DNA from: Daphnia pulex
Lineage: Eukaryota; Arthropoda; Branchiopoda; Diplostraca; Daphniidae
Reading direction: 5' to 3'
Assembly: GCF_021134715.1 (NCBI RefSeq)
Contig: NC_060028.1
Location: forward strand, 8,097,482 to 8,161,481
DNA: 64,000 bases
Notes under the pieces: model-generated
What the model was told of the DNA's origin: nothing
Seen by the model: the letters and a program-made list of their open reading frames with translations, nothing else
The model's database searches: none
In this document: in pieces, positions 50,230 through 61,030 of the stretch
Layout of the letters: every line of letters starts with the position of its first letter
Position numbering within the stretch: the stretch's first letter is position 1
Position numbers and translations under genes: made by a program

Positions 50230-50300
50230 GACTTGGCCGGGATTCGAACCCGGATCGACCGATTACCAGCTCGGCGCACTGACAACTGTGCTAAGTGACA
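50230..50300 (-). ncRNA. tRNA-derived element with Pol III A and B boxes (unit 1)
   Basis: On the minus strand TAGCACAGTTG (50293-50283) fits the A-box consensus TRGYNNARNNG exactly, and GGTTCGAATCC (50250-50240) fits the B box exactly. The D arm pairs GCAC with GTGC. The T arm is a perfect 5-bp stem CCGGG/CCCGG around TTCGAAT. The anticodon arm has a 5-bp stem but an 8-nt loop (GCTGGTAA). The positions where an acceptor stem should form (TGTCACT and CCAAGTC) do not pair, so this is not a functional tRNA but a tRNA pseudogene or SINE-head-like Pol III unit. No T-run terminator follows closely. Confidence 0.7.
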
Positions 50301-50340
50301 CATCTACCATCAAAACTTTTTGGGACGAATATATTGGATT

Positions 50341-50699
50341 TATTTACAACCCCCTACGGCAGCTAGCAACCATTTTTTCCAGCATCTCCAGGATCTTAAC
50401 GGATTTGCACCAGCACGACCTCTGAAAATTCCAGAGTCATACCAAGGACTTCTCTACCTATTTCTACAACCACCCGCAGCAGTTAGCAACCAAGGAAAAC
50501 GACCTTCAGCAATATCCTCCAGGATCTTCCACGGAACGAGCCACCTCTGCACCTTTAAGGAAAATGCATCATGGCCTTGACTTCTCCACCTCCCGAGACG
50601 TCTTCCCTAATTTTTTAAGATTGTTCTTGAATTCACCAGAAACCGCCCGCAGCAGTTAGCAACCAAGGAAAACGACCTTCAGCAATATCTTCCAGACAC
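50341..50699 (+). repeat. Three diverged ~60-bp subrepeats within the array unit
   Basis: TACAACC...GCAG(C/T)TAGCAACCA occurs at about 50344, 50464 and (without the TACAACC lead) 50641. Copies 2 and 3 share GCAGCAGTTAGCAACCAAGG and the following ACGACCTTCAGCAATATC; copy 1 is more diverged. Spacings are about 120 and 173 bp. Confidence 0.8.
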
Positions 50700-50804
50700 T
50701 TCGAGGCCACCAGGATTAATACGCCCCCCGACGACCTCGAGACGACCCGCCAACTACACAAAGAACGACACACTCTTCTAGACGCCACCGCTGCTCATCT
50801 CGGA

Positions 50805-50840
50805 TATAAAAAGGAACATTTTATTATCCAAAATCAGTCA
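50805..50840 (+). promoter_or_regulatory. Pol II core promoter in each array unit (TATA + Initiator)
   Basis: TATAAAAAGG starts at 50805, and the arthropod Initiator TCAGTC lies at 50834-50839 with its A at 50836, 31 nt downstream, the expected spacing. A partial downstream element, CGTTG, sits at +28. Copies are at 52991, 55177, 57363, 59549, 61735 and 63921. AATACA at 50909-50914, 73 nt past the start, followed by a GT-rich stretch, resembles an LTR R region with its poly(A) signal. Confidence 0.6.
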
Positions 50841-50925
50841 ACGACTACGAGGGCAGACAGCCCGTTGCGCAATCGTTTGAGATGTAACTGTGTTGTGTCC
50901 CGTTCTGAAATACAGTTTGTTAGCA

Positions 50926-51339
50926 CATTTTTCTTGTAAAAAGTCCTTTCATATCTTGTTGAAATTTCACATCGGTCGACCAGGGCCGTGGCTGGCCTCT
51001 CCCCTTAAGACAACCGTCTCACCGGCGCAGCCACCCAGCACAGGAGCAGCAGTAGGAAAGAGCATCGGCTTTTCCTACCTATTCTCAGGATCACCGGACA
51101 TATCCACGACTCAGGATTCCGCTGTTTCCACCACCGAGACACTCTCTTCGCCAAGCAGGACCTTCGAGGGCCACGTCGTCTTCAAGCCACTCTGCACTAA
51201 CAGCAAGGGACCCATCATCTTCATGACACCATTTACCTACGACGTAGATCATCGGCGCTGTTTCTACTCTGCCATCGAGGCCTTCGGGGCTATGCAGCTC
51301 CAAGTCACCATCGCAGCACGAGAGGACTTCGCATCATGA
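50926..51339 (+). other. Open frame without start codon in the array unit
   Basis: A frame is open from 50890 to the stop before 51340 but lacks an ATG near its left end. It reads RPGPWLASPLKTTVSPAQPP and then SRTFEGHVVFKPLCTNSKGP. It is identical in every copy. I do not recognise it. It lies just downstream of the promoter, where a Gag-like product of an LTR element would start, but there is no motif to support that. Confidence 0.2.
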
Positions 51340-51705
51340 TATTCCAGCTCCCCCTCCCACCATTGTCTACATCATCAATCTTTCTTCATCATCAAGCCTC
51401 ATCCAGATTAGTATCCGGACTCAGCCAAAGCTGATTTTAATTTTTTCCTTCACCATCCTCCAAAGTCATCCATCTGGATCGGCGGAGCTGTTTTTATCTT
51501 CGACGGGATCCCCCCGGGAACACGCCCAGCCACTCGGGACGCATTCGTCTGGACCACAATATCCGCCCGCAGAAGGGCCCTGGCAGGCCCCGGATCTTCG
51601 CCCGACTCGTCTTCATGAGACATCGAGGTTTCCACCTCCACCTAACCCGGCCCCTTGTGGGCCTTGCTGAGTCACCATTTTTAACCTTCAACGTCGTCTA
51701 GTCTT

Positions 51706-51858
51706 CTGGATTTGCCATATTTTCTTTGAATTGTTCGTTACCTTCCTGGTCTACCTAACCTAACCTGCTGCCAACGTGTTCTACGCCTGGATTCGCCATT
51801 CTTTCCTGGAATTGTTCGTTACCTTTCTGGTATACCTAACCTAACCTGCTGCCCACGT
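51706..51858. repeat. Two 72-bp direct repeats with CCTAA motifs
   Basis: Copies at 51706-51777 and 51787-51858, period 81 bp, differ at a few positions. Each ends with GTATACCTAACC.. or GTCTACCTAACC.. followed by CTGCTGCC. CCTAACCTAACCT (51754-51766 and 51835-51847) equals the complement of the arthropod telomere repeat TTAGG. Confidence 0.85.
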
Positions 51859-51902
51859 CTGGTCACCACTTCTACATTTCTCTGGATATACATCGCCCGC
51901 GT

Positions 51903-51962
51903 CCGGAGTTGAACCCGACTCCGTCGGGGTGCTGCGTCACCGCCTTGCCGTATTGGCCATTT
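51903..51962 (-). ncRNA. Second, weaker tRNA-like element in the array unit
   Basis: On the minus strand TGGCCAATACGG (51959-51948) fits the A box with one mismatch, and GGTTCAACTCC (51915-51905) fits the B box with one mismatch. A GCC/GGC D stem surrounds a loop with GG, and the T stem pairs at 4 of 5 positions. No acceptor stem forms. It has the same orientation as the stronger element and is repeated every 2186 bp. Confidence 0.4.
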
Positions 51963-52286
51963 GGGATATTATTCACTGAACCAAGACACCTACTAACTGG
52001 AAGACCCACCAACATCGGAATGGACAAAAGAACTAGACTTAGGAGTGCAGATAACCGCAGAACACCACTACGGGTGGCCCCTTGAGCCTGATCTATACAT
52101 GCTACCCCTTGCGGGACATGCTCGGACGGTCCGACGGAGGACTCTCCTACCTTTTAAGCCAGGTCTGGCCCCCTTCCCACCTGAAGCCGTCCAGGGTCTC
52201 CAACACTGTCTGCTACGCCAGTGTCGTCAACTTCCTCTAGGCTCCAGGATCGGTCTCTCAAGGCACACCACAGCGTCCCAACCGTC

Positions 52287-54472
52287 GGCGGTAGCAGCTC
52301 AACCCAGGAGCACCGGCGGTCAGTTCACAATGATACACCCATCAGACAGGTCTTTTTTGATACAATTTTTGTTTGCGGCGTCACCGTCTATCCGTTCCCA
52401 AAGTCGGGCTTGGAAGACTTGGCCGGGATTCGAACCCGGATCGACCGATTACCAGCTCGGCGCACTGACAACTGTGCTAAGTGACACATCTACCATCAAA
52501 ACTTTTTGGGACGAATATATTGGATTTATTTACAACCCCCTACGGCAGCTAGCAACCATTTTTTCCAGCATCTCCAGGATCTTAACGGATTTGCACCAGC
52601 ACGACCTCTGAAAATTCCAGAGTCATACCAAGGACTTCTCTACCTATTTCTACAACCACCCGCAGCAGTTAGCAACCAAGGAAAACGACCTTCAGCAATA
52701 TCCTCCAGGATCTTCCACGGAACGAGCCACCTCTGCACCTTTAAGGAAAATGCATCATGGCCTTGACTTCTCCACCTCCCGAGACGTCTTCCCTAATTTT
52801 TTAAGATTGTTCTTGAATTCACCAGAAACCGCCCGCAGCAGTTAGCAACCAAGGAAAACGACCTTCAGCAATATCTTCCAGACACTTCGAGGCCACCAGG
52901 ATTAATACGCCCCCCGACGACCTCGAGACGACCCGCCAACTACACAAAGAACGACACACTCTTCTAGACGCCACCGCTGCTCATCTCGGATATAAAAAGG
53001 AACATTTTATTATCCAAAATCAGTCAACGACTACGAGGGCAGACAGCCCGTTGCGCAATCGTTTGAGATGTAACTGTGTTGTGTCCCGTTCTGAAATACA
53101 GTTTGTTAGCACATTTTTCTTGTAAAAAGTCCTTTCATATCTTGTTGAAATTTCACATCGGTCGACCAGGGCCGTGGCTGGCCTCTCCCCTTAAGACAAC
53201 CGTCTCACCGGCGCAGCCACCCAGCACAGGAGCAGCAGTAGGAAAGAGCATCGGCTTTTCCTACCTATTCTCAGGATCACCGGACATATCCACGACTCAG
53301 GATTCCGCTGTTTCCACCACCGAGACACTCTCTTCGCCAAGCAGGACCTTCGAGGGCCACGTCGTCTTCAAGCCACTCTGCACTAACAGCAAGGGACCCA
53401 TCATCTTCATGACACCATTTACCTACGACGTAGATCATCGGCGCTGTTTCTACTCTGCCATCGAGGCCTTCGGGGCTATGCAGCTCCAAGTCACCATCGC
53501 AGCACGAGAGGACTTCGCATCATGATATTCCAGCTCCCCCTCCCACCATTGTCTACATCATCAATCTTTCTTCATCATCAAGCCTCATCCAGATTAGTAT
53601 CCGGACTCAGCCAAAGCTGATTTTAATTTTTTCCTTCACCATCCTCCAAAGTCATCCATCTGGATCGGCGGAGCTGTTTTTATCTTCGACGGGATCCCCC
53701 CGGGAACACGCCCAGCCACTCGGGACGCATTCGTCTGGACCACAATATCCGCCCGCAGAAGGGCCCTGGCAGGCCCCGGATCTTCGCCCGACTCGTCTTC
53801 ATGAGACATCGAGGTTTCCACCTCCACCTAACCCGGCCCCTTGTGGGCCTTGCTGAGTCACCATTTTTAACCTTCAACGTCGTCTAGTCTTCTGGATTTG
53901 CCATATTTTCTTTGAATTGTTCGTTACCTTCCTGGTCTACCTAACCTAACCTGCTGCCAACGTGTTCTACGCCTGGATTCGCCATTCTTTCCTGGAATTG
54001 TTCGTTACCTTTCTGGTATACCTAACCTAACCTGCTGCCCACGTCTGGTCACCACTTCTACATTTCTCTGGATATACATCGCCCGCGTCCGGAGTTGAAC
54101 CCGACTCCGTCGGGGTGCTGCGTCACCGCCTTGCCGTATTGGCCATTTGGGATATTATTCACTGAACCAAGACACCTACTAACTGGAAGACCCACCAACA
54201 TCGGAATGGACAAAAGAACTAGACTTAGGAGTGCAGATAACCGCAGAACACCACTACGGGTGGCCCCTTGAGCCTGATCTATACATGCTACCCCTTGCGG
54301 GACATGCTCGGACGGTCCGACGGAGGACTCTCCTACCTTTTAAGCCAGGTCTGGCCCCCTTCCCACCTGAAGCCGTCCAGGGTCTCCAACACTGTCTGCT
54401 ACGCCAGTGTCGTCAACTTCCTCTAGGCTCCAGGATCGGTCTCTCAAGGCACACCACAGCGTCCCAACCGTC
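52287..54472. repeat. Array unit 2
   Basis: Complete copy; no difference from unit 1 noticed. Confidence 0.95.
52416..52486 (-). ncRNA. tRNA-derived element (unit 2)
   Basis: Same A box, B box, D arm and T arm as the copy in unit 1. Confidence 0.7.
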
Positions 54473-56658
54473 GGCGGTAGCAGCTCAACCCAGGAGCACC
54501 GGCGGTCAGTTCACAATGATACACCCATCAGACAGGTCTTTTTTGATACAATTTTTGTTTGCGGCGTCACCGTCTATCCGTTCCCAAAGTCGGGCTTGGA
54601 AGACTTGGCCGGGATTCGAACCCGGATCGACCGATTACCAGCTCGGCGCACTGACAACTGTGCTAAGTGACACATCTACCATCAAAACTTTTTGGGACGA
54701 ATATATTGGATTTATTTACAACCCCCTACGGCAGCTAGCAACCATTTTTTCCAGCATCTCCAGGATCTTAACGGATTTGCACCAGCACGACCTCTGAAAA
54801 TTCCAGAGTCATACCAAGGACTTCTCTACCTATTTCTACAACCACCCGCAGCAGTTAGCAACCAAGGAAAACGACCTTCAGCAATATCCTCCAGGATCTT
54901 CCACGGAACGAGCCACCTCTGCACCTTTAAGGAAAATGCATCATGGCCTTGACTTCTCCACCTCCCGAGACGTCTTCCCTAATTTTTTAAGATTGTTCTT
55001 GAATTCACCAGAAACCGCCCGCAGCAGTTAGCAACCAAGGAAAACGACCTTCAGCAATATCTTCCAGACACTTCGAGGCCACCAGGATTAATACGCCCCC
55101 CGACGACCTCGAGACGACCCGCCAACTACACAAAGAACGACACACTCTTCTAGACGCCACCGCTGCTCATCTCGGATATAAAAAGGAACATTTTATTATC
55201 CAAAATCAGTCAACGACTACGAGGGCAGACAGCCCGTTGCGCAATCGTTTGAGATGTAACTGTGTTGTGTCCCGTTCTGAAATACAGTTTGTTAGCACAT
55301 TTTTCTTGTAAAAAGTCCTTTCATATCTTGTTGAAATTTCACATCGGTCGACCAGGGCCGTGGCTGGCCTCTCCCCTTAAGACAACCGTCTCACCGGCGC
55401 AGCCACCCAGCACAGGAGCAGCAGTAGGAAAGAGCATCGGCTTTTCCTACCTATTCTCAGGATCACCGGACATATCCACGACTCAGGATTCCGCTGTTTC
55501 CACCACCGAGACACTCTCTTCGCCAAGCAGGACCTTCGAGGGCCACGTCGTCTTCAAGCCACTCTGCACTAACAGCAAGGGACCCATCATCTTCATGACA
55601 CCATTTACCTACGACGTAGATCATCGGCGCTGTTTCTACTCTGCCATCGAGGCCTTCGGGGCTATGCAGCTCCAAGTCACCATCGCAGCACGAGAGGACT
55701 TCGCATCATGATATTCCAGCTCCCCCTCCCACCATTGTCTACATCATCAATCTTTCTTCATCATCAAGCCTCATCCAGATTAGTATCCGGACTCAGCCAA
55801 AGCTGATTTTAATTTTTTCCTTCACCATCCTCCAAAGTCATCCATCTGGATCGGCGGAGCTGTTTTTATCTTCGACGGGATCCCCCCGGGAACACGCCCA
55901 GCCACTCGGGACGCATTCGTCTGGACCACAATATCCGCCCGCAGAAGGGCCCTGGCAGGCCCCGGATCTTCGCCCGACTCGTCTTCATGAGACATCGAGG
56001 TTTCCACCTCCACCTAACCCGGCCCCTTGTGGGCCTTGCTGAGTCACCATTTTTAACCTTCAACGTCGTCTAGTCTTCTGGATTTGCCATATTTTCTTTG
56101 AATTGTTCGTTACCTTCCTGGTCTACCTAACCTAACCTGCTGCCAACGTGTTCTACGCCTGGATTCGCCATTCTTTCCTGGAATTGTTCGTTACCTTTCT
56201 GGTATACCTAACCTAACCTGCTGCCCACGTCTGGTCACCACTTCTACATTTCTCTGGATATACATCGCCCGCGTCCGGAGTTGAACCCGACTCCGTCGGG
56301 GTGCTGCGTCACCGCCTTGCCGTATTGGCCATTTGGGATATTATTCACTGAACCAAGACACCTACTAACTGGAAGACCCACCAACATCGGAATGGACAAA
56401 AGAACTAGACTTAGGAGTGCAGATAACCGCAGAACACCACTACGGGTGGCCCCTTGAGCCTGATCTATACATGCTACCCCTTGCGGGACATGCTCGGACG
56501 GTCCGACGGAGGACTCTCCTACCTTTTAAGCCAGGTCTGGCCCCCTTCCCACCTGAAGCCGTCCAGGGTCTCCAACACTGTCTGCTACGCCAGTGTCGTC
56601 AACTTCCTCTAGGCTCCAGGATCGGTCTCTCAAGGCACACCACAGCGTCCCAACCGTC
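54473..56658. repeat. Array unit 3
   Basis: Complete copy; no difference from unit 1 noticed. Confidence 0.95.
54602..54672 (-). ncRNA. tRNA-derived element (unit 3)
   Basis: Same A box, B box, D arm and T arm as the copy in unit 1. Confidence 0.7.
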
Positions 56659-58844
56659 GGCGGTAGCAGCTCAACCCAGGAGCACCGGCGGTCAGTTCAC
56701 AATGATACACCCATCAGACAGGTCTTTTTTGATACAATTTTTGTTTGCGGCGTCACCGTCTATCCGTTCCCAAAGTCGGGCTTGGAAGACTTGGCCGGGA
56801 TTCGAACCCGGATCGACCGATTACCAGCTCGGCGCACTGACAACTGTGCTAAGTGACACATCTACCATCAAAACTTTTTGGGACGAATATATTGGATTTA
56901 TTTACAACCCCCTACGGCAGCTAGCAACCATTTTTTCCAGCATCTCCAGGATCTTAACGGATTTGCACCAGCACGACCTCTGAAAATTCCAGAGTCATAC
57001 CAAGGACTTCTCTACCTATTTCTACAACCACCCGCAGCAGTTAGCAACCAAGGAAAACGACCTTCAGCAATATCCTCCAGGATCTTCCACGGAACGAGCC
57101 ACCTCTGCACCTTTAAGGAAAATGCATCATGGCCTTGACTTCTCCACCTCCCGAGACGTCTTCCCTAATTTTTTAAGATTGTTCTTGAATTCACCAGAAA
57201 CCGCCCGCAGCAGTTAGCAACCAAGGAAAACGACCTTCAGCAATATCTTCCAGACACTTCGAGGCCACCAGGATTAATACGCCCCCCGACGACCTCGAGA
57301 CGACCCGCCAACTACACAAAGAACGACACACTCTTCTAGACGCCACCGCTGCTCATCTCGGATATAAAAAGGAACATTTTATTATCCAAAATCAGTCAAC
57401 GACTACGAGGGCAGACAGCCCGTTGCGCAATCGTTTGAGATGTAACTGTGTTGTGTCCCGTTCTGAAATACAGTTTGTTAGCACATTTTTCTTGTAAAAA
57501 GTCCTTTCATATCTTGTTGAAATTTCACATCGGTCGACCAGGGCCGTGGCTGGCCTCTCCCCTTAAGACAACCGTCTCACCGGCGCAGCCACCCAGCACA
57601 GGAGCAGCAGTAGGAAAGAGCATCGGCTTTTCCTACCTATTCTCAGGATCACCGGACATATCCACGACTCAGGATTCCGCTGTTTCCACCACCGAGACAC
57701 TCTCTTCGCCAAGCAGGACCTTCGAGGGCCACGTCGTCTTCAAGCCACTCTGCACTAACAGCAAGGGACCCATCATCTTCATGACACCATTTACCTACGA
57801 CGTAGATCATCGGCGCTGTTTCTACTCTGCCATCGAGGCCTTCGGGGCTATGCAGCTCCAAGTCACCATCGCAGCACGAGAGGACTTCGCATCATGATAT
57901 TCCAGCTCCCCCTCCCACCATTGTCTACATCATCAATCTTTCTTCATCATCAAGCCTCATCCAGATTAGTATCCGGACTCAGCCAAAGCTGATTTTAATT
58001 TTTTCCTTCACCATCCTCCAAAGTCATCCATCTGGATCGGCGGAGCTGTTTTTATCTTCGACGGGATCCCCCCGGGAACACGCCCAGCCACTCGGGACGC
58101 ATTCGTCTGGACCACAATATCCGCCCGCAGAAGGGCCCTGGCAGGCCCCGGATCTTCGCCCGACTCGTCTTCATGAGACATCGAGGTTTCCACCTCCACC
58201 TAACCCGGCCCCTTGTGGGCCTTGCTGAGTCACCATTTTTAACCTTCAACGTCGTCTAGTCTTCTGGATTTGCCATATTTTCTTTGAATTGTTCGTTACC
58301 TTCCTGGTCTACCTAACCTAACCTGCTGCCAACGTGTTCTACGCCTGGATTCGCCATTCTTTCCTGGAATTGTTCGTTACCTTTCTGGTATACCTAACCT
58401 AACCTGCTGCCCACGTCTGGTCACCACTTCTACATTTCTCTGGATATACATCGCCCGCGTCCGGAGTTGAACCCGACTCCGTCGGGGTGCTGCGTCACCG
58501 CCTTGCCGTATTGGCCATTTGGGATATTATTCACTGAACCAAGACACCTACTAACTGGAAGACCCACCAACATCGGAATGGACAAAAGAACTAGACTTAG
58601 GAGTGCAGATAACCGCAGAACACCACTACGGGTGGCCCCTTGAGCCTGATCTATACATGCTACCCCTTGCGGGACATGCTCGGACGGTCCGACGGAGGAC
58701 TCTCCTACCTTTTAAGCCAGGTCTGGCCCCCTTCCCACCTGAAGCCGTCCAGGGTCTCCAACACTGTCTGCTACGCCAGTGTCGTCAACTTCCTCTAGGC
58801 TCCAGGATCGGTCTCTCAAGGCACACCACAGCGTCCCAACCGTC
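56659..58844. repeat. Array unit 4
   Basis: Complete copy; no difference from unit 1 noticed. Confidence 0.95.
56788..56858 (-). ncRNA. tRNA-derived element (unit 4)
   Basis: Same A box, B box, D arm and T arm as the copy in unit 1. Confidence 0.7.
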
Positions 58845-61030
58845 GGCGGTAGCAGCTCAACCCAGGAGCACCGGCGGTCAGTTCACAATGATACACCCAT
58901 CAGACAGGTCTTTTTTGATACAATTTTTGTTTGCGGCGTCACCGTCTATCCGTTCCCAAAGTCGGGCTTGGAAGACTTGGCCGGGATTCGAACCCGGATC
59001 GACCGATTACCAGCTCGGCGCACTGACAACTGTGCTAAGTGACACATCTACCATCAAAACTTTTTGGGACGAATATATTGGATTTATTTACAACCCCCTA
59101 CGGCAGCTAGCAACCATTTTTTCCAGCATCTCCAGGATCTTAACGGATTTGCACCAGCACGACCTCTGAAAATTCCAGAGTCATACCAAGGACTTCTCTA
59201 CCTATTTCTACAACCACCCGCAGCAGTTAGCAACCAAGGAAAACGACCTTCAGCAATATCCTCCAGGATCTTCCACGGAACGAGCCACCTCTGCACCTTT
59301 AAGGAAAATGCATCATGGCCTTGACTTCTCCACCTCCCGAGACGTCTTCCCTAATTTTTTAAGATTGTTCTTGAATTCACCAGAAACCGCCCGCAGCAGT
59401 TAGCAACCAAGGAAAACGACCTTCAGCAATATCTTCCAGACACTTCGAGGCCACCAGGATTAATACGCCCCCCGACGACCTCGAGACGACCCGCCAACTA
59501 CACAAAGAACGACACACTCTTCTAGACGCCACCGCTGCTCATCTCGGATATAAAAAGGAACATTTTATTATCCAAAATCAGTCAACGACTACGAGGGCAG
59601 ACAGCCCGTTGCGCAATCGTTTGAGATGTAACTGTGTTGTGTCCCGTTCTGAAATACAGTTTGTTAGCACATTTTTCTTGTAAAAAGTCCTTTCATATCT
59701 TGTTGAAATTTCACATCGGTCGACCAGGGCCGTGGCTGGCCTCTCCCCTTAAGACAACCGTCTCACCGGCGCAGCCACCCAGCACAGGAGCAGCAGTAGG
59801 AAAGAGCATCGGCTTTTCCTACCTATTCTCAGGATCACCGGACATATCCACGACTCAGGATTCCGCTGTTTCCACCACCGAGACACTCTCTTCGCCAAGC
59901 AGGACCTTCGAGGGCCACGTCGTCTTCAAGCCACTCTGCACTAACAGCAAGGGACCCATCATCTTCATGACACCATTTACCTACGACGTAGATCATCGGC
60001 GCTGTTTCTACTCTGCCATCGAGGCCTTCGGGGCTATGCAGCTCCAAGTCACCATCGCAGCACGAGAGGACTTCGCATCATGATATTCCAGCTCCCCCTC
60101 CCACCATTGTCTACATCATCAATCTTTCTTCATCATCAAGCCTCATCCAGATTAGTATCCGGACTCAGCCAAAGCTGATTTTAATTTTTTCCTTCACCAT
60201 CCTCCAAAGTCATCCATCTGGATCGGCGGAGCTGTTTTTATCTTCGACGGGATCCCCCCGGGAACACGCCCAGCCACTCGGGACGCATTCGTCTGGACCA
60301 CAATATCCGCCCGCAGAAGGGCCCTGGCAGGCCCCGGATCTTCGCCCGACTCGTCTTCATGAGACATCGAGGTTTCCACCTCCACCTAACCCGGCCCCTT
60401 GTGGGCCTTGCTGAGTCACCATTTTTAACCTTCAACGTCGTCTAGTCTTCTGGATTTGCCATATTTTCTTTGAATTGTTCGTTACCTTCCTGGTCTACCT
60501 AACCTAACCTGCTGCCAACGTGTTCTACGCCTGGATTCGCCATTCTTTCCTGGAATTGTTCGTTACCTTTCTGGTATACCTAACCTAACCTGCTGCCCAC
60601 GTCTGGTCACCACTTCTACATTTCTCTGGATATACATCGCCCGCGTCCGGAGTTGAACCCGACTCCGTCGGGGTGCTGCGTCACCGCCTTGCCGTATTGG
60701 CCATTTGGGATATTATTCACTGAACCAAGACACCTACTAACTGGAAGACCCACCAACATCGGAATGGACAAAAGAACTAGACTTAGGAGTGCAGATAACC
60801 GCAGAACACCACTACGGGTGGCCCCTTGAGCCTGATCTATACATGCTACCCCTTGCGGGACATGCTCGGACGGTCCGACGGAGGACTCTCCTACCTTTTA
60901 AGCCAGGTCTGGCCCCCTTCCCACCTGAAGCCGTCCAGGGTCTCCAACACTGTCTGCTACGCCAGTGTCGTCAACTTCCTCTAGGCTCCAGGATCGGTCT
61001 CTCAAGGCACACCACAGCGTCCCAACCGTC
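58845..61030. repeat. Array unit 5
   Basis: Complete copy; no difference from unit 1 noticed. Confidence 0.95.
58974..59044 (-). ncRNA. tRNA-derived element (unit 5)
   Basis: Same A box, B box, D arm and T arm as the copy in unit 1. Confidence 0.7.

Larger units (their letters stand above)
50101..52286. repeat. Array unit 1
   Basis: First complete unit, bordered on the left by unique DNA. Internal positions given for the tRNA-like elements, promoter and subrepeats refer to this unit; add multiples of 2186 for the others. Confidence 0.95.

Noticed and set aside
52045-52611. 188-codon frame in each array unit (WPGFEPGSTDYQLGALTT)
   Set aside because: Its most protein-like part is the antisense reading of the tRNA-like element. 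Such phrases appear wherever a tRNA is read on the wrong strand, so it is not a gene.
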